Shown here piece after piece: positions 1-6,385 of a stretch of 8,633 bases of DNA. The notes below the pieces were generated by a model, which was not told where the DNA came from, searched no databases, and saw nothing but the letters and a program-made list of their open reading frames with translations. The translations under genes and the position numbers were made by a program. Positions within the stretch are counted from its first letter, which is position 1, and every line of letters begins with the position of its first letter. Source of the DNA: CAYORM01 sp964406375 (GTDB lineage: Bacteria > Pseudomonadota > Alphaproteobacteria > DSM-16000 > Inquilinaceae); NCBI GenBank assembly GCA_964406375.1, contig CAYORM010000103.1:1-8633 (forward strand), read 5' to 3'.

Positions 1-462
1 CCGCGCCATGATGCGGTAGATATCCTGCATCGCCGGCGATCGCCCGATCAGCGGCAGCGCTTCCTCGGCCTCCTCCTCGAGGGTGGGCCGTCCGCCGCGC
101 GGCTCGGCGAGACCGCGTTCGACGATGCCGATCAGCTCCTTCAGATCGAAGGGCTTCGGCAGATATTCGAAGGCGCCGCGCTCGTTCGCCTTCACGGCGG
201 TGAGGAGGGTGTTCTGCGCGCTCATCACCACCACGCGCAATTCCGGCCGCAGCTTGCGGATCCGCGGCAGGAGATCGAGCCCGTTCTCGTCCGGCATCAT
301 CACATCGGTGATGACGAGATCGCCGGCCCCGTCCTGGATCCAGGTGTAGAGGGTCGACGCCGTCCCGGTCGACAGCACCTCGTAACCCAGCCGCGACAGC
401 GCCTGCGTCAGGACGGTGCGGATCGCCTTGTCGTCGTCGGCAATGAGAATGGTGGCGCTCAT
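1..462 (-). CDS. ntrC: Nitrogen regulation response regulator NtrC, N-terminal part (cut by the left window edge)
   Basis: NtrC is the sigma-54-dependent activator phosphorylated by NtrB when nitrogen is limiting; it acts in the cytoplasm on DNA. The 154 codons seen hold a full receiver domain (about residues 3-120): acidic pocket Asp9-Asp11, phospho-acceptor Asp53 in ITDVMMPDENG, switch Ser81 and Lys103 in YLPKPFD. An acidic linker follows (residues 126-135), then the first residues of the AAA+ domain, starting at LIGRSPAMQDIY (137-148). The GAFTGA loop, Walker motifs and DNA-binding domain lie outside the window. The ATG at 462 overlaps the ntrB stop codon (ATGA), so the pair is probably translationally coupled; a modest AGG ribosome site lies about 8 nt upstream. 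The fit to NtrC rather than NtrX or another NtrC-family regulator rests on the receiver sequence and the adjacent NtrB. The gene is interrupted only by the window edge; nothing suggests a real truncation. Confidence 0.95.
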   Translation of the reverse strand, partial: MSATILIADDDKAIRTVLTQALSRLGYEVLSTGTASTLYTWIQDGAGDLVITDVMMPDENGLDLLPRIRKLRPELRVVVMSAQNTLLTAVKANERGAFEYLPKPFDLKELIGIVERGLAEPRGGRPTLEEEAEEALPLIGRSPAMQDIYRIMAR

Positions 463-1640
463 ACGCGATGCCTGCCTCTTCTGTCGGCGGCTCCGCCGCC
501 CGCCTTACCCCGGCCGCCACTCTCCCGCACCGGCTCCTCGGCCGCGGGCAGCGACACGCGAAAGATCGTCCGGCGCGGCCGGCTCTCGAACCCGATGATC
601 CCGCCATGATCGCCGACCACCTTGGCGACGAGCGGCAGGCCGAGCCCGCGCCCGTCCGTCTTGGTGGTGACGAAGGGGTCGAAGAGATGGTGGCGGAGAT
701 CCTCCGGGATCCCGGCGCCATTGTCCTGGACCGTGACGACGATCGGCAGGTTGGTGCGATCGCGCTGCCCGGGTTGCACGATGCTGACGCCGCGTTGATA
801 GGCCGTGGCCAGCACGATCTCGCCGCCACGCGCCGGCGCCGCCTCGGCCGCGTTCTTGATGAGGTTCAGGAACACCTGGACGAGCTGGTCGAAATGGCCT
901 GGCACCGGCGGCAGCGACGGGTCGTAGCGCTCGACGATGCGGAGATGTCGGGCGAAGCCGTTCTGGGCGACGCGGCGGGCGCGTTCGAGCACTTCGTGGA
1001 TGTTGACCGGCCGGCGCTCGATCGGTCCCGGCGCGGTGAAGGCCTCCATCTGGTCGACGAGGCGCACGATCCGATCGGCCTCGTCGCAGATCAACCGCGT
1101 GAGCGCACGATCGTCATCGCCCACCGTCTCCTCGAGGAGCTGGGCGGCGCCGCGGATCCCGGAGATCGGATTCTTGATCTCATGCGCCAGCATCGCAGAC
1201 ATCGCAGCGACCGAGCGCGCAGCGTTGCGATGGTTGAGCTGGTTGTCGATCTGCCTGGCCAGCGATTCAGGAAACATTGCGAGCAGCACGCCTGCCCCAC
1301 CCTCGCCCATCGGGCCGGCCGCGACCGAGACGATGCGCTGGCCGAACCGCGGCCCCTCAAGCGCCATGCCGTAATCGGCGATGGAGCGACCCTGCGACCG
1401 CACCTGCTGGATCAGGCCGAAGAGTGGGCTGTCGGCCGGGATCGAATCGGCAAGGGCCCGCCCGACCATCATCGATGCGCCGGTCTCGAAGAAATGCTCC
1501 GCCTCGGCATTGACGAAGCGGACGATGCCGTCGTCATCGACCATCAGCACCGGCAGCGGCAGAAGTGCCGCGATCAGAGTGGAAGGCGACGCCTGCCCAC
1601 CCCCGCCCTCATTCCACCCGATCGCGACCGGTCCGGCCAT
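459..1640 (-). CDS. ntrB: Nitrogen regulation sensor histidine kinase/phosphatase NtrB
   Basis: NtrB autophosphorylates and controls NtrC phosphorylation in response to nitrogen status, relayed by PII proteins in the known systems. The 393-residue protein has no membrane segment, as expected for soluble NtrB. A PAS domain spans about residues 22-125. The H-box is MLAHEIKNPISGIRGAAQLL with phospho-acceptor His153. The catalytic domain shows the N-box NLIKNAAEA (259-267), G1 DNGAGIP (306-312), F-box LFDPFVTTK (319-327) and G2 GRGLGL (330-335). The core ends near LPAAEEP (364-370); the last ~24 residues are a Gly/Ala/Arg-rich tail that looks disordered. The ATG at 1640 has a GGAG about 10 nt upstream. 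A GGGTGAG directly abuts the start and is too close to serve as the ribosome site. ntrC follows with a 4-nt overlap. The gene is divergent from ispDF, with no dusB/nifR3 gene directly upstream, unlike several alphaproteobacterial ntr operons. Confidence 0.95.
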   Translation of the reverse strand: MAGPVAIGWNEGGGGQASPSTLIAALLPLPVLMVDDDGIVRFVNAEAEHFFETGASMMVGRALADSIPADSPLFGLIQQVRSQGRSIADYGMALEGPRFGQRIVSVAAGPMGEGGAGVLLAMFPESLARQIDNQLNHRNAARSVAAMSAMLAHEIKNPISGIRGAAQLLEETVGDDDRALTRLICDEADRIVRLVDQMEAFTAPGPIERRPVNIHEVLERARRVAQNGFARHLRIVERYDPSLPPVPGHFDQLVQVFLNLIKNAAEAAPARGGEIVLATAYQRGVSIVQPGQRDRTNLPIVVTVQDNGAGIPEDLRHHLFDPFVTTKTDGRGLGLPLVAKVVGDHGGIIGFESRPRRTIFRVSLPAAEEPVRESGGRGKAGGGAADRRGRHRV

Positions 1641-1666
1641 CTCACCCGTGCTCCGCTGTCAGTGCC

Positions 1667-1672
1667 TATAAT
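1667..1672 (+). promoter_or_regulatory. Candidate -10 element (TATAAT) for ispDF-pncC
   Basis: A perfect match to the housekeeping -10 hexamer lies 126 nt upstream of the ispDF ATG, in an AT-rich island of a GC-rich sequence. No recognisable -35 hexamer lies 16-18 nt upstream (ACCCGT at 17 nt). A TG dinucleotide lies two bases before the hexamer rather than the one base of an extended -10. Transcription would start near 1679, just before the palindrome at 1681-1690, leaving a leader of about 120 nt. The match could be fortuitous. Confidence 0.35.
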
Positions 1673-1680
1673 CTAGTCGC

Positions 1681-1690
1681 CGGCATGCCG
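1681..1690. repeat. 10-bp perfect palindrome CGGCATGCCG, possible operator
   Basis: The palindrome sits 8 bp downstream of the TATAAT, around the predicted start of rightward transcription. It also lies inside the spacer of the weak leftward promoter candidate. This is where an operator controlling both directions would be placed. No known regulator is recognised from this sequence, and short GC palindromes do occur by chance in such genomes. Confidence 0.3.
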
Positions 1691-1798
1691 TGATTAAAAT
1701 GTCATCATGTGACGCAGCGGGACAGCCGCGTGCAGAGCCGCGGCTTGGTGGCATCGACGTCCCGTGCCAAGAAGGAGGCCCCTTCCCGCAACGGTGCC

Positions 1799-2986
1799 AT
1801 GCCTCGAACCACAGCCCTCGTCGTCGCAGCCGGGACCGGCAGCCGGGCCGGCTCGGGACTGCCCAAACAGTACCGGATCATCGCCGGCACGACCGTGCTG
1901 CGGCGGACCCTCGATGCGCTGCTGGCCTGCCGTGCGCCGGCCGGCCCCATCGATGCCGTTCGGGTGGTGATCCGCCCCGAGCATCACCCGCTCTATGTCG
2001 CCGCGACACAGGGGCTCGACCTGCCGCCGCCGATCCATGGCGGCGAGACGCGGCAGGATTCGGTGCGGGCCGGGCTCGAGGCGCTGGCGGCCGATTCGCC
2101 CGATCGCGTGCTGATCCACGACGCCGCGCGTCCCTTCGTCGATCCCGCGCTCGTAGGGCGGGTCGCAGCGGCACTCGACCGGCACGAGGGTGCGATCGCT
2201 GCGCTGCCGGTCGTCGACACGCTGCGCCGCGTCGAGGACGGGATCGCCGCAGGCACCGTGCCGCGCGACGGGCTGTGGGCCGCACAGACGCCGCAGGGAT
2301 TTCGGTTCGCGGCGATCCTCGCCGCCCATCGCGCCGCGGCCGGGCTGGCGCTGACCGACGATGCCGCCGTCGCCGAACGGGCGGGCCACAGGGTCGCGAT
2401 GGTGCAGGGCTCGCCCGACAATGTGAAGATCACCACCGAGGAGGATCTGCGGCGTGCCGAGATGCTGACGCTTCGCCAGGGGAGTGCCCCGGCCCTGCCC
2501 GATCTGCGGCTTGGCAACGGGTTCGACGTGCACCGCTTCGCATCCGGGGATGGCGGCGGAACGGTCATACTCTGCGGCGTGCCGATCCCGCATCCGCGCC
2601 GGCTCGACGGACATTCCGATGCCGATGTTGGGCTGCACGCGTTGACCGACGCGCTGCTCGGCGCGATCGCCGCCGGCGATATCGGCCAGCATTTCCCGCC
2701 CTCCGATCCGCAATGGAAGGGAGCGGATTCGGCGCTTTTCCTCCGCCATGCCGCCACCCTCGTCGCGGCGCGCGGCACGATCCTCAATGTCGATGTGACC
2801 TTGCTGTGCGAAACGCCGCGCATCGGACCCCATCGCGCCGCCATGATCGACCGGATCGCCTCGCTGCTCGGCATCGCCGCCGATCGTGTCTCGGTGAAGG
2901 CGACGACCACCGAGCGGCTCGGCTTTCTCGGACGGCGCGAAGGCATAGCGGCCCAGGCCACCGCCTGTGTGAGGATCGAGCGATGA
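1799..2986 (+). CDS. ispDF: Bifunctional IspDF (MEP cytidylyltransferase / MECDP synthase)
   Basis: This fused enzyme catalyses two non-consecutive steps of the methylerythritol phosphate pathway: IspD makes CDP-methylerythritol, and IspF cyclises its phosphorylated form to MECDP. The 395-residue protein has IspD at about residues 4-225: CTP-binding loop AAGTGSRAGSGLPKQY (10-25, with Arg16 and Lys23), HDAARPFV (107-114) and NVKIT (208-212). IspF spans about 237-395: metal ligands Asp243 and His245 in GFDVHRF, then HSDADVGLHALTDALLGA (272-289) with His280 as the third ligand, and KATTTERLGFLGRREGIAAQA near the C-terminus. The start is uncertain. ATG 1799 fits the IspD N-terminus, but the only strong ribosome site (AAGGAGG, 1772-1778) is 20 nt away. 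The frame stays open back to a GTG at 1709, which would add 30 residues unlike IspD. The stop overlaps pncC by ATGA. Confidence 0.96.
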   Translation: MPRTTALVVAAGTGSRAGSGLPKQYRIIAGTTVLRRTLDALLACRAPAGPIDAVRVVIRPEHHPLYVAATQGLDLPPPIHGGETRQDSVRAGLEALAADSPDRVLIHDAARPFVDPALVGRVAAALDRHEGAIAALPVVDTLRRVEDGIAAGTVPRDGLWAAQTPQGFRFAAILAAHRAAAGLALTDDAAVAERAGHRVAMVQGSPDNVKITTEEDLRRAEMLTLRQGSAPALPDLRLGNGFDVHRFASGDGGGTVILCGVPIPHPRRLDGHSDADVGLHALTDALLGAIAAGDIGQHFPPSDPQWKGADSALFLRHAATLVAARGTILNVDVTLLCETPRIGPHRAAMIDRIASLLGIAADRVSVKATTTERLGFLGRREGIAAQATACVRIER

Positions 2987-3480
2987 CGCCCTCTCCCGAG
3001 GAGATCGCCGCCGCCGTCGGGCGGCTCGATGCCATCTGCCGCGCCGGCGGTCTCAGCCTCGCGACGGCCGAGAGCTGCACCGGCGGCCTGATCGCTGCGG
3101 CGATCACCGACCGCGCCGGCTCTTCCGCCTTCTTCGACCGCGGCTTCGTCACCTATTCCAACGCGGCAAAAACGGCGATGCTCGGCGTTCCCGCCGCGCT
3201 GATCGAGCGGGACGGCGCGGTCAGCGAGACGGTCGCACGGGCGATGGCCGAGGGGGCGCTGGCGCACTCCGCGGCCGACGCGGCGGTCGCGGTGACGGGG
3301 ATCGCCGGCCCCGGCGGTGGTTCGGCCGAGAAGCCGGTCGGGCTCGTGTGGTTCGGCTGTGCGCGGCGGGGTGGGCCCGTGCTGACGCGTCGGGAGATCT
3401 TCCCCGGCGACCGGGGCGCGGTGCGCCAGGCGACCGTCGGCGTGGCGCTGGCGATGCTGGAAGCCGCCTGTTGCGGCTGA
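2983..3480 (+). CDS. pncC: PncC-type nicotinamide-nucleotide amidohydrolase (CinA C-terminal domain family)
   Basis: PncC-family enzymes deamidate nicotinamide mononucleotide to nicotinate mononucleotide, recycling NMN from NAD-consuming reactions such as bacterial DNA ligase. The 165-residue protein matches the stand-alone domain in length and lacks the N-terminal MoCF/COG1058 domain of full CinA. Family signatures are ATAESCTGGLIAAAIT (27-42, with the invariant Ser31), the GFVTYSNAAKTAMLGV segment (54-69), VSETVARAMAEGAL (80-93) and TGIAGPGGGSAEKPVGLVW (105-123). The ATG overlaps the ispDF stop (ATGA), and a GAGG ribosome site lies 8 nt upstream at 2971-2974, so it is cotranscribed and coupled with ispDF. 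It converges on ratA with 7 bp between the stop codons, both inside one inverted repeat. Family assignment is firm; the deamidase activity is inferred from characterised relatives, and many annotations would simply say CinA family protein. Confidence 0.92.
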   Translation: MTPSPEEIAAAVGRLDAICRAGGLSLATAESCTGGLIAAAITDRAGSSAFFDRGFVTYSNAAKTAMLGVPAALIERDGAVSETVARAMAEGALAHSAADAAVAVTGIAGPGGGSAEKPVGLVWFGCARRGGPVLTRREIFPGDRGAVRQATVGVALAMLEAACCG

Positions 3481-3495
3481 GGGTGGCTCAGCCGC
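3473..3495. terminator. Bidirectional hairpin between convergent pncC and ratA
   Basis: GCGGCTGAG (3473-3481) and CTCAGCCGC (3487-3495) form a perfect 9-bp inverted repeat around the 5-nt loop GGTGG. The TGA of pncC (3478-3480) lies in the left arm and the TGA of ratA (3490-3488 on the minus strand) in the right arm, so one element serves both genes. No T-run follows on either strand, so it is not a classical intrinsic terminator. It could act with Rho or protect the 3' ends of the mRNAs. Confidence 0.6.
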
Positions 3496-3952
3496 GCCCG
3501 GCGGCCTCGGCCGAGGCGGTCAACGGGCCGTATATCTCCGCCGCGCGGGTCTCAAAGGCGTGCACCATCCGGCGGAACGCCTCGTGGAACAGCGCGCCGA
3601 TCAGCGTCTGGAGCACGCGTGAGCGGAACTCGAAATCGACATGGAATTGCACCTCGCAGCCCTGCGGGTGCGGGGTGAACTGCCAGCTGTTGGTCAGCCG
3701 TTTCAGCGGGCCGTCGACATAGCCGACATCGATGCGCCGCTTGGGTGACAGGGTCACGCGGCTGGTGTAGCGCTCCTTGATCATTCGGAAGCCGATGACG
3801 AGGTCGGCGAGCAGCACATTCCCGTCACGCCGGCGGATCCGGGCGGCCATGCACCAGGGCAGGAAGGCCGGATAGCTCTCGATATCGGCGACGAGGTCGA
3901 AGAGCTGATCCGGCCGGTAGGGAAGGATGCGTGTCTCGCGGTGCTGGGGCAT
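3488..3952 (-). CDS. ratA: RatA/COQ10-type START-domain protein (ubiquinone-binding family)
   Basis: This 154-residue protein belongs to the polyketide cyclase/START-like family of yeast and human COQ10 and bacterial RatA. COQ10 binds ubiquinone and supports its synthesis or delivery to the respiratory chain. E. coli RatA was described as a toxin blocking 70S ribosome formation. Visible signatures are the FDLVADIESYPAFLPWC segment (18-34), VDGPLKRLTNSWQF (79-92), the beta strand CEVQFHVDFEFRS (99-111) and a long C-terminal helix with LFHEAFRRMVHAFETRA (121-137). One domain fills the whole length; there is no signal peptide or membrane segment. It is the last gene of the pdh-lpd-lipA run, 15 bp after lipA, with only a weak AGGT ribosome site overlapping the lipA stop. 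No RatB-like partner is next to it, so a quinone-linked role is more likely than a toxin one, though sequence alone does not settle this. Confidence 0.9.
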   Translation of the reverse strand: MPQHRETRILPYRPDQLFDLVADIESYPAFLPWCMAARIRRRDGNVLLADLVIGFRMIKERYTSRVTLSPKRRIDVGYVDGPLKRLTNSWQFTPHPQGCEVQFHVDFEFRSRVLQTLIGALFHEAFRRMVHAFETRAAEIYGPLTASAEAAGRG

Positions 3953-3967
3953 CGGCGCCGGCCGACC

Positions 3968-4978
3968 TCAATGGGCCGCCGCAGCGAGGGCCACGAGATC
4001 GACCGCCTCGGCCGCGAGCGGCACACGCAGCCGCCATTCTGCCGCCAGCTTCTCCTCGCGCGCCGCGCGCAGCCGCTCGAAATCCTCGCCCGCGTGGTAG
4101 GAGGAGCGCGTGAGCGGCGACGAGGCCATCACGAGGAAGCCCTTGGCCCGGCCCAGCTTCGCCATCGCCGTGAACTCCTCCGGCGTCACGAAGCGCTCGA
4201 GCTTCGCGTGCTTCGGGGTCGGCTGCAGATACTGGCCGATGGTCATGAAGTCGACATCCGCGGCACGGAGGTCGTCCATCACCTGCCCGACCTCCTCGTC
4301 GGTCTCGCCCAGCCCCACCATGATGCCGGATTTGGTGAAGATCGACGGATCGAGCTCCTTCACGCGGGCCAGAAGCTGCAGCGAGGTGAAGTAGCGCGCG
4401 CCCGGGCGGATCCGCGGATAGAGCCGCGGCACGGTCTCCAGATTGTGGTTGAAGACATCCGGCCGCGCCTCGACGACGACCTCGAGCGCGCCATGCTTGC
4501 CCTTGAAGTCGGGCGTCAGGATCTCGATCGTCGTCCCCGGCGAAGCGGCCCGTATCGCGCGGATCGTCTCCGCGAAATGCGCGGCGCCGCCATCGGGAAG
4601 ATCGTCCCGGTCGACCGAGGTGACGACGATATGGCTCAGGCCCAGCTTGGCGCAGGCCTCGGCGACGTGCTGCGGCTCATGCGGGTCGAGCTGGTCCGGC
4701 CGGCCGGTCGCGACGTTGCAGAAGGCGCAGGCACGGGTACAGACCGAGCCGAGGATCATCACCGTCGCGTGCTTCTTCGACCAGCATTCCCCGATATTCG
4801 GGCAGGCGGCCTCCTCGCACACGGTGCTGAGCTTGAGCCCCCGCATCAGTCGCCGCGTGTCGTGATAGGTCTCCGACATCGGCGCCTTGACCCGAATCCA
4901 AGCGGGCTTGCGCGGGATGGGGTTGTCAGGCCGGTGGGCCTTCTCGGGGTGGCGGATCGGCGCCGCTGCGGTCGACAT
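3968..4978 (-). CDS. lipA: Lipoyl synthase LipA (radical SAM)
   Basis: LipA inserts two sulfur atoms into octanoyl groups on lipoyl domains, maturing the PdhC encoded nearby and other 2-oxoacid dehydrogenases. Counting from ATG 4978 (336 residues), the auxiliary [4Fe-4S] cluster that is the sulfur donor is ligated by Cys54, Cys59 and Cys65 (TVCEEAACPNIGECW). The radical SAM cluster is ligated by Cys80, Cys84 and Cys87 (CTRACAFCNV). The conserved C-terminal RSSYHAGEDF (291-300) supplies the serine ligand. Other family blocks are SVDRDDLPDGGA, FNHNLETVPRLYP and GIMVGLGETDEEV. A GTG at 4987 could add three residues, but GGGGTGA about 5 nt before ATG 4978 favours the ATG. It lies 12 bp after lpdA, clearly in the same operon. 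A separate octanoyltransferase (LipB) would be needed and is not in this window. All catalytic residues are present and the length is normal. Confidence 0.97.
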   Translation of the reverse strand: MSTAAAPIRHPEKAHRPDNPIPRKPAWIRVKAPMSETYHDTRRLMRGLKLSTVCEEAACPNIGECWSKKHATVMILGSVCTRACAFCNVATGRPDQLDPHEPQHVAEACAKLGLSHIVVTSVDRDDLPDGGAAHFAETIRAIRAASPGTTIEILTPDFKGKHGALEVVVEARPDVFNHNLETVPRLYPRIRPGARYFTSLQLLARVKELDPSIFTKSGIMVGLGETDEEVGQVMDDLRAADVDFMTIGQYLQPTPKHAKLERFVTPEEFTAMAKLGRAKGFLVMASSPLTRSSYHAGEDFERLRAAREEKLAAEWRLRVPLAAEAVDLVALAAAAH

Positions 4979-4990
4979 GCTGGTCACCCC

Positions 4991-6385
4991 CTAGAAATGG
5001 ATAGCGCGACCATAAGCGTCCAGGACGCTCTCATGCATCATTTCGCTGAGGGTGGGATGCGGGAACACCGCCTGCATCAGCTCGGCCTCAGTCGTTTCCA
5101 GCGTCTTGGCGATGCCGAAGCCCTGGATCAGCTCGGTCACCTCGGCGCCAACCATATGGGCGCCCAGCAGCTCGCCGGTACGCGCGTCGAACACCGTCTT
5201 GATCATCCCTTCCGGCTCACCCAGCGCGATCGCCTTGCCGTTGCCGATGAAGGGGAAGCGGCCGACCCGCACCTCGTGCCCCGCCGCCTTGGCCTTGGCT
5301 TCCGTCAGCCCGACCGAGGCGATCTGCGGCGTGCAATAGGTGCAGGCGGGGATGCGGGTGACGTCCAGCGTATGCGGGTGGAGACCGGCGATCGCCTCGA
5401 CGCAGATGACACCCTCATGGCTGGCCTTGTGGGCGAGCCAGGGCGGACCGGCGACATCGCCGATCGCATAGACGCCGGGCTCGTCGGTCTCGAGGCGCTC
5501 ATTGACGACGATGTGGCCGCGCTCGACCTTCACGCGCGTGTTCTCGAGGCCGATATTCTCGACATTACCAGTGATCCCGATCGCCAGGATCACCCGCTCG
5601 GCGGTGATCGTCTCGGTCTTGCCGGCGACCTCCACCGTCGCTTTCACCGCATCGGCCGTGTGTTCGAGCCCCTGGGTCCTGGCACCCGTCAGGATGCGCA
5701 TGCCCTGTTTCTCGAAGGCCTTGCGGGCGAAGGCCGAGATCTCCTCATCCTCCACCGGCAGGATACGGTCGAGCATCTCGACGACCGTCACCTCGGCGCC
5801 GAAGCTGCGATAGAAGCTCGCGAACTCGATGCCGATGGCGCCGGAACCGATGACCAGTACGGATTTCGGCATGGTCTCGGGGACCATCGCCTCCTTGTAG
5901 GTCAGCACACGTTTGCCGTCCGGCTCGAGCCCCGGCAGCGTCCGCGCGCGGGCGCCGGTCGCAACGATGATGTGTTTGGCGTTCAGGGTCTGCGTCTTGC
6001 CGTCCTTGCCGGTGACCTCGATCCGGCCGCCGCCGCGCAGGGTTGCGCTGCCGTCGATGACGGTGACCTTGTTCTTTCTCAGCAGCCCCTTGACGCCAGC
6101 CGCGAGCTGCCCCGCCACCTTGCGGGAGCGCTGGACGATCTTGCCGGCGTCGAAGGAGACGTCACCGACCGTCAGCCCGAACTGATCGGCGTGCCGGATC
6201 AGCCCGTAGACTTCCGCGGAGCGCAGCAGCGCCTTGGTCGGGATGCAGCCCCAGTTCAGGCAGATGCCCCCGAGATGCTCGCGTTCGACGACGGCCGTCT
6301 TCATGCCGAGCTGTGCCGCGCGGATCGCCGCGACATAGCCGCCGGGCCCAGCACCGATGACGATCAGATCGTAGCCGTCGCTCAT
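4991..6385 (-). CDS. lpdA: Dihydrolipoyl dehydrogenase (E3 of pyruvate dehydrogenase)
   Basis: This FAD enzyme reoxidises the dihydrolipoyl group of E2 and passes the electrons to NAD+. The 464-residue protein has the usual length and no fused lipoyl domain. It shows the FAD-binding GAGPGGY (11-17), the redox disulfide Cys42/Cys47 in CLNWGCIPTK, the NAD-binding GSGAIGIEF (181-188), the second FAD motif VYAIGDV (305-311), and the dimer-interface catalytic pair His443/Glu448 in HPTLSE. The start ATG at 6385 overlaps the stop of the chorismate mutase gene (ATGA). It also has its own strong ribosome site, GGAGG at 6396-6392, 6 nt upstream and inside the preceding gene. Its position with pdhB, pdhC and lipA marks it as the E3 of pyruvate dehydrogenase. 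The same E3 often serves other complexes, which cannot be judged here. Confidence 0.97.
   Translation of the reverse strand: MSDGYDLIVIGAGPGGYVAAIRAAQLGMKTAVVEREHLGGICLNWGCIPTKALLRSAEVYGLIRHADQFGLTVGDVSFDAGKIVQRSRKVAGQLAAGVKGLLRKNKVTVIDGSATLRGGGRIEVTGKDGKTQTLNAKHIIVATGARARTLPGLEPDGKRVLTYKEAMVPETMPKSVLVIGSGAIGIEFASFYRSFGAEVTVVEMLDRILPVEDEEISAFARKAFEKQGMRILTGARTQGLEHTADAVKATVEVAGKTETITAERVILAIGITGNVENIGLENTRVKVERGHIVVNERLETDEPGVYAIGDVAGPPWLAHKASHEGVICVEAIAGLHPHTLDVTRIPACTYCTPQIASVGLTEAKAKAAGHEVRVGRFPFIGNGKAIALGEPEGMIKTVFDARTGELLGAHMVGAEVTELIQGFGIAKTLETTEAELMQAVFPHPTLSEMMHESVLDAYGRAIHF

Larger units (their letters stand above)
1641..1798. promoter_or_regulatory. Divergent intergenic region between ntrB and ispDF
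   Basis: These 158 bp must hold the start signals of both ntrBC (leftward) and ispDF-pncC (rightward). The stretch 1667-1705 is clearly more AT-rich than its surroundings. It contains an exact TATAAT (1667-1672, plus strand), the palindrome CGGCATGCCG (1681-1690) and a short inverted repeat GTCA-N5-TGAC (1701-1713). A second 10-bp palindrome, AGCCGCGGCT, lies at 1736-1745. On the minus strand a weak pair, TTTAAT (1698-1693) and TAGATT (1675-1670) with a 17-nt spacer, could serve ntrB. I saw no sigma-54 -24/-12 element and no clear NtrC dyad. All promoter assignments here are by eye. Confidence 0.5.

Noticed and set aside
468..1676. Long plus-strand open frame opposite ntrB
   Set aside because: It is in register with the ntrB codons, so it is a composition effect. 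ntrB itself has every kinase box.
1641..1798. Sigma-54 promoter or NtrC binding sites upstream of ntrB
   Set aside because: No GG-N10-GC -24/-12 pair with proper sequence and no convincing GCAC-N-GTGC dyad was found by eye on either strand.
1694..2833. Minus-strand open frame opposite ispDF
   Set aside because: In codon register with ispDF and without any recognisable motif; a shadow of GC-rich coding.
1690..2982. Upstream extension of pncC into a large fused protein
   Set aside because: The frame happens to be open across ispDF, but its translation is Arg/Ala-rich noise. The family domain starts at the ATG at 2983, which has a ribosome site.
3488..3952. A type II toxin-antitoxin system based on the RatA name
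   Set aside because: No RatB-like or other antitoxin gene is adjacent, and the gene sits at the end of a metabolic operon; the COQ10-like role fits better.
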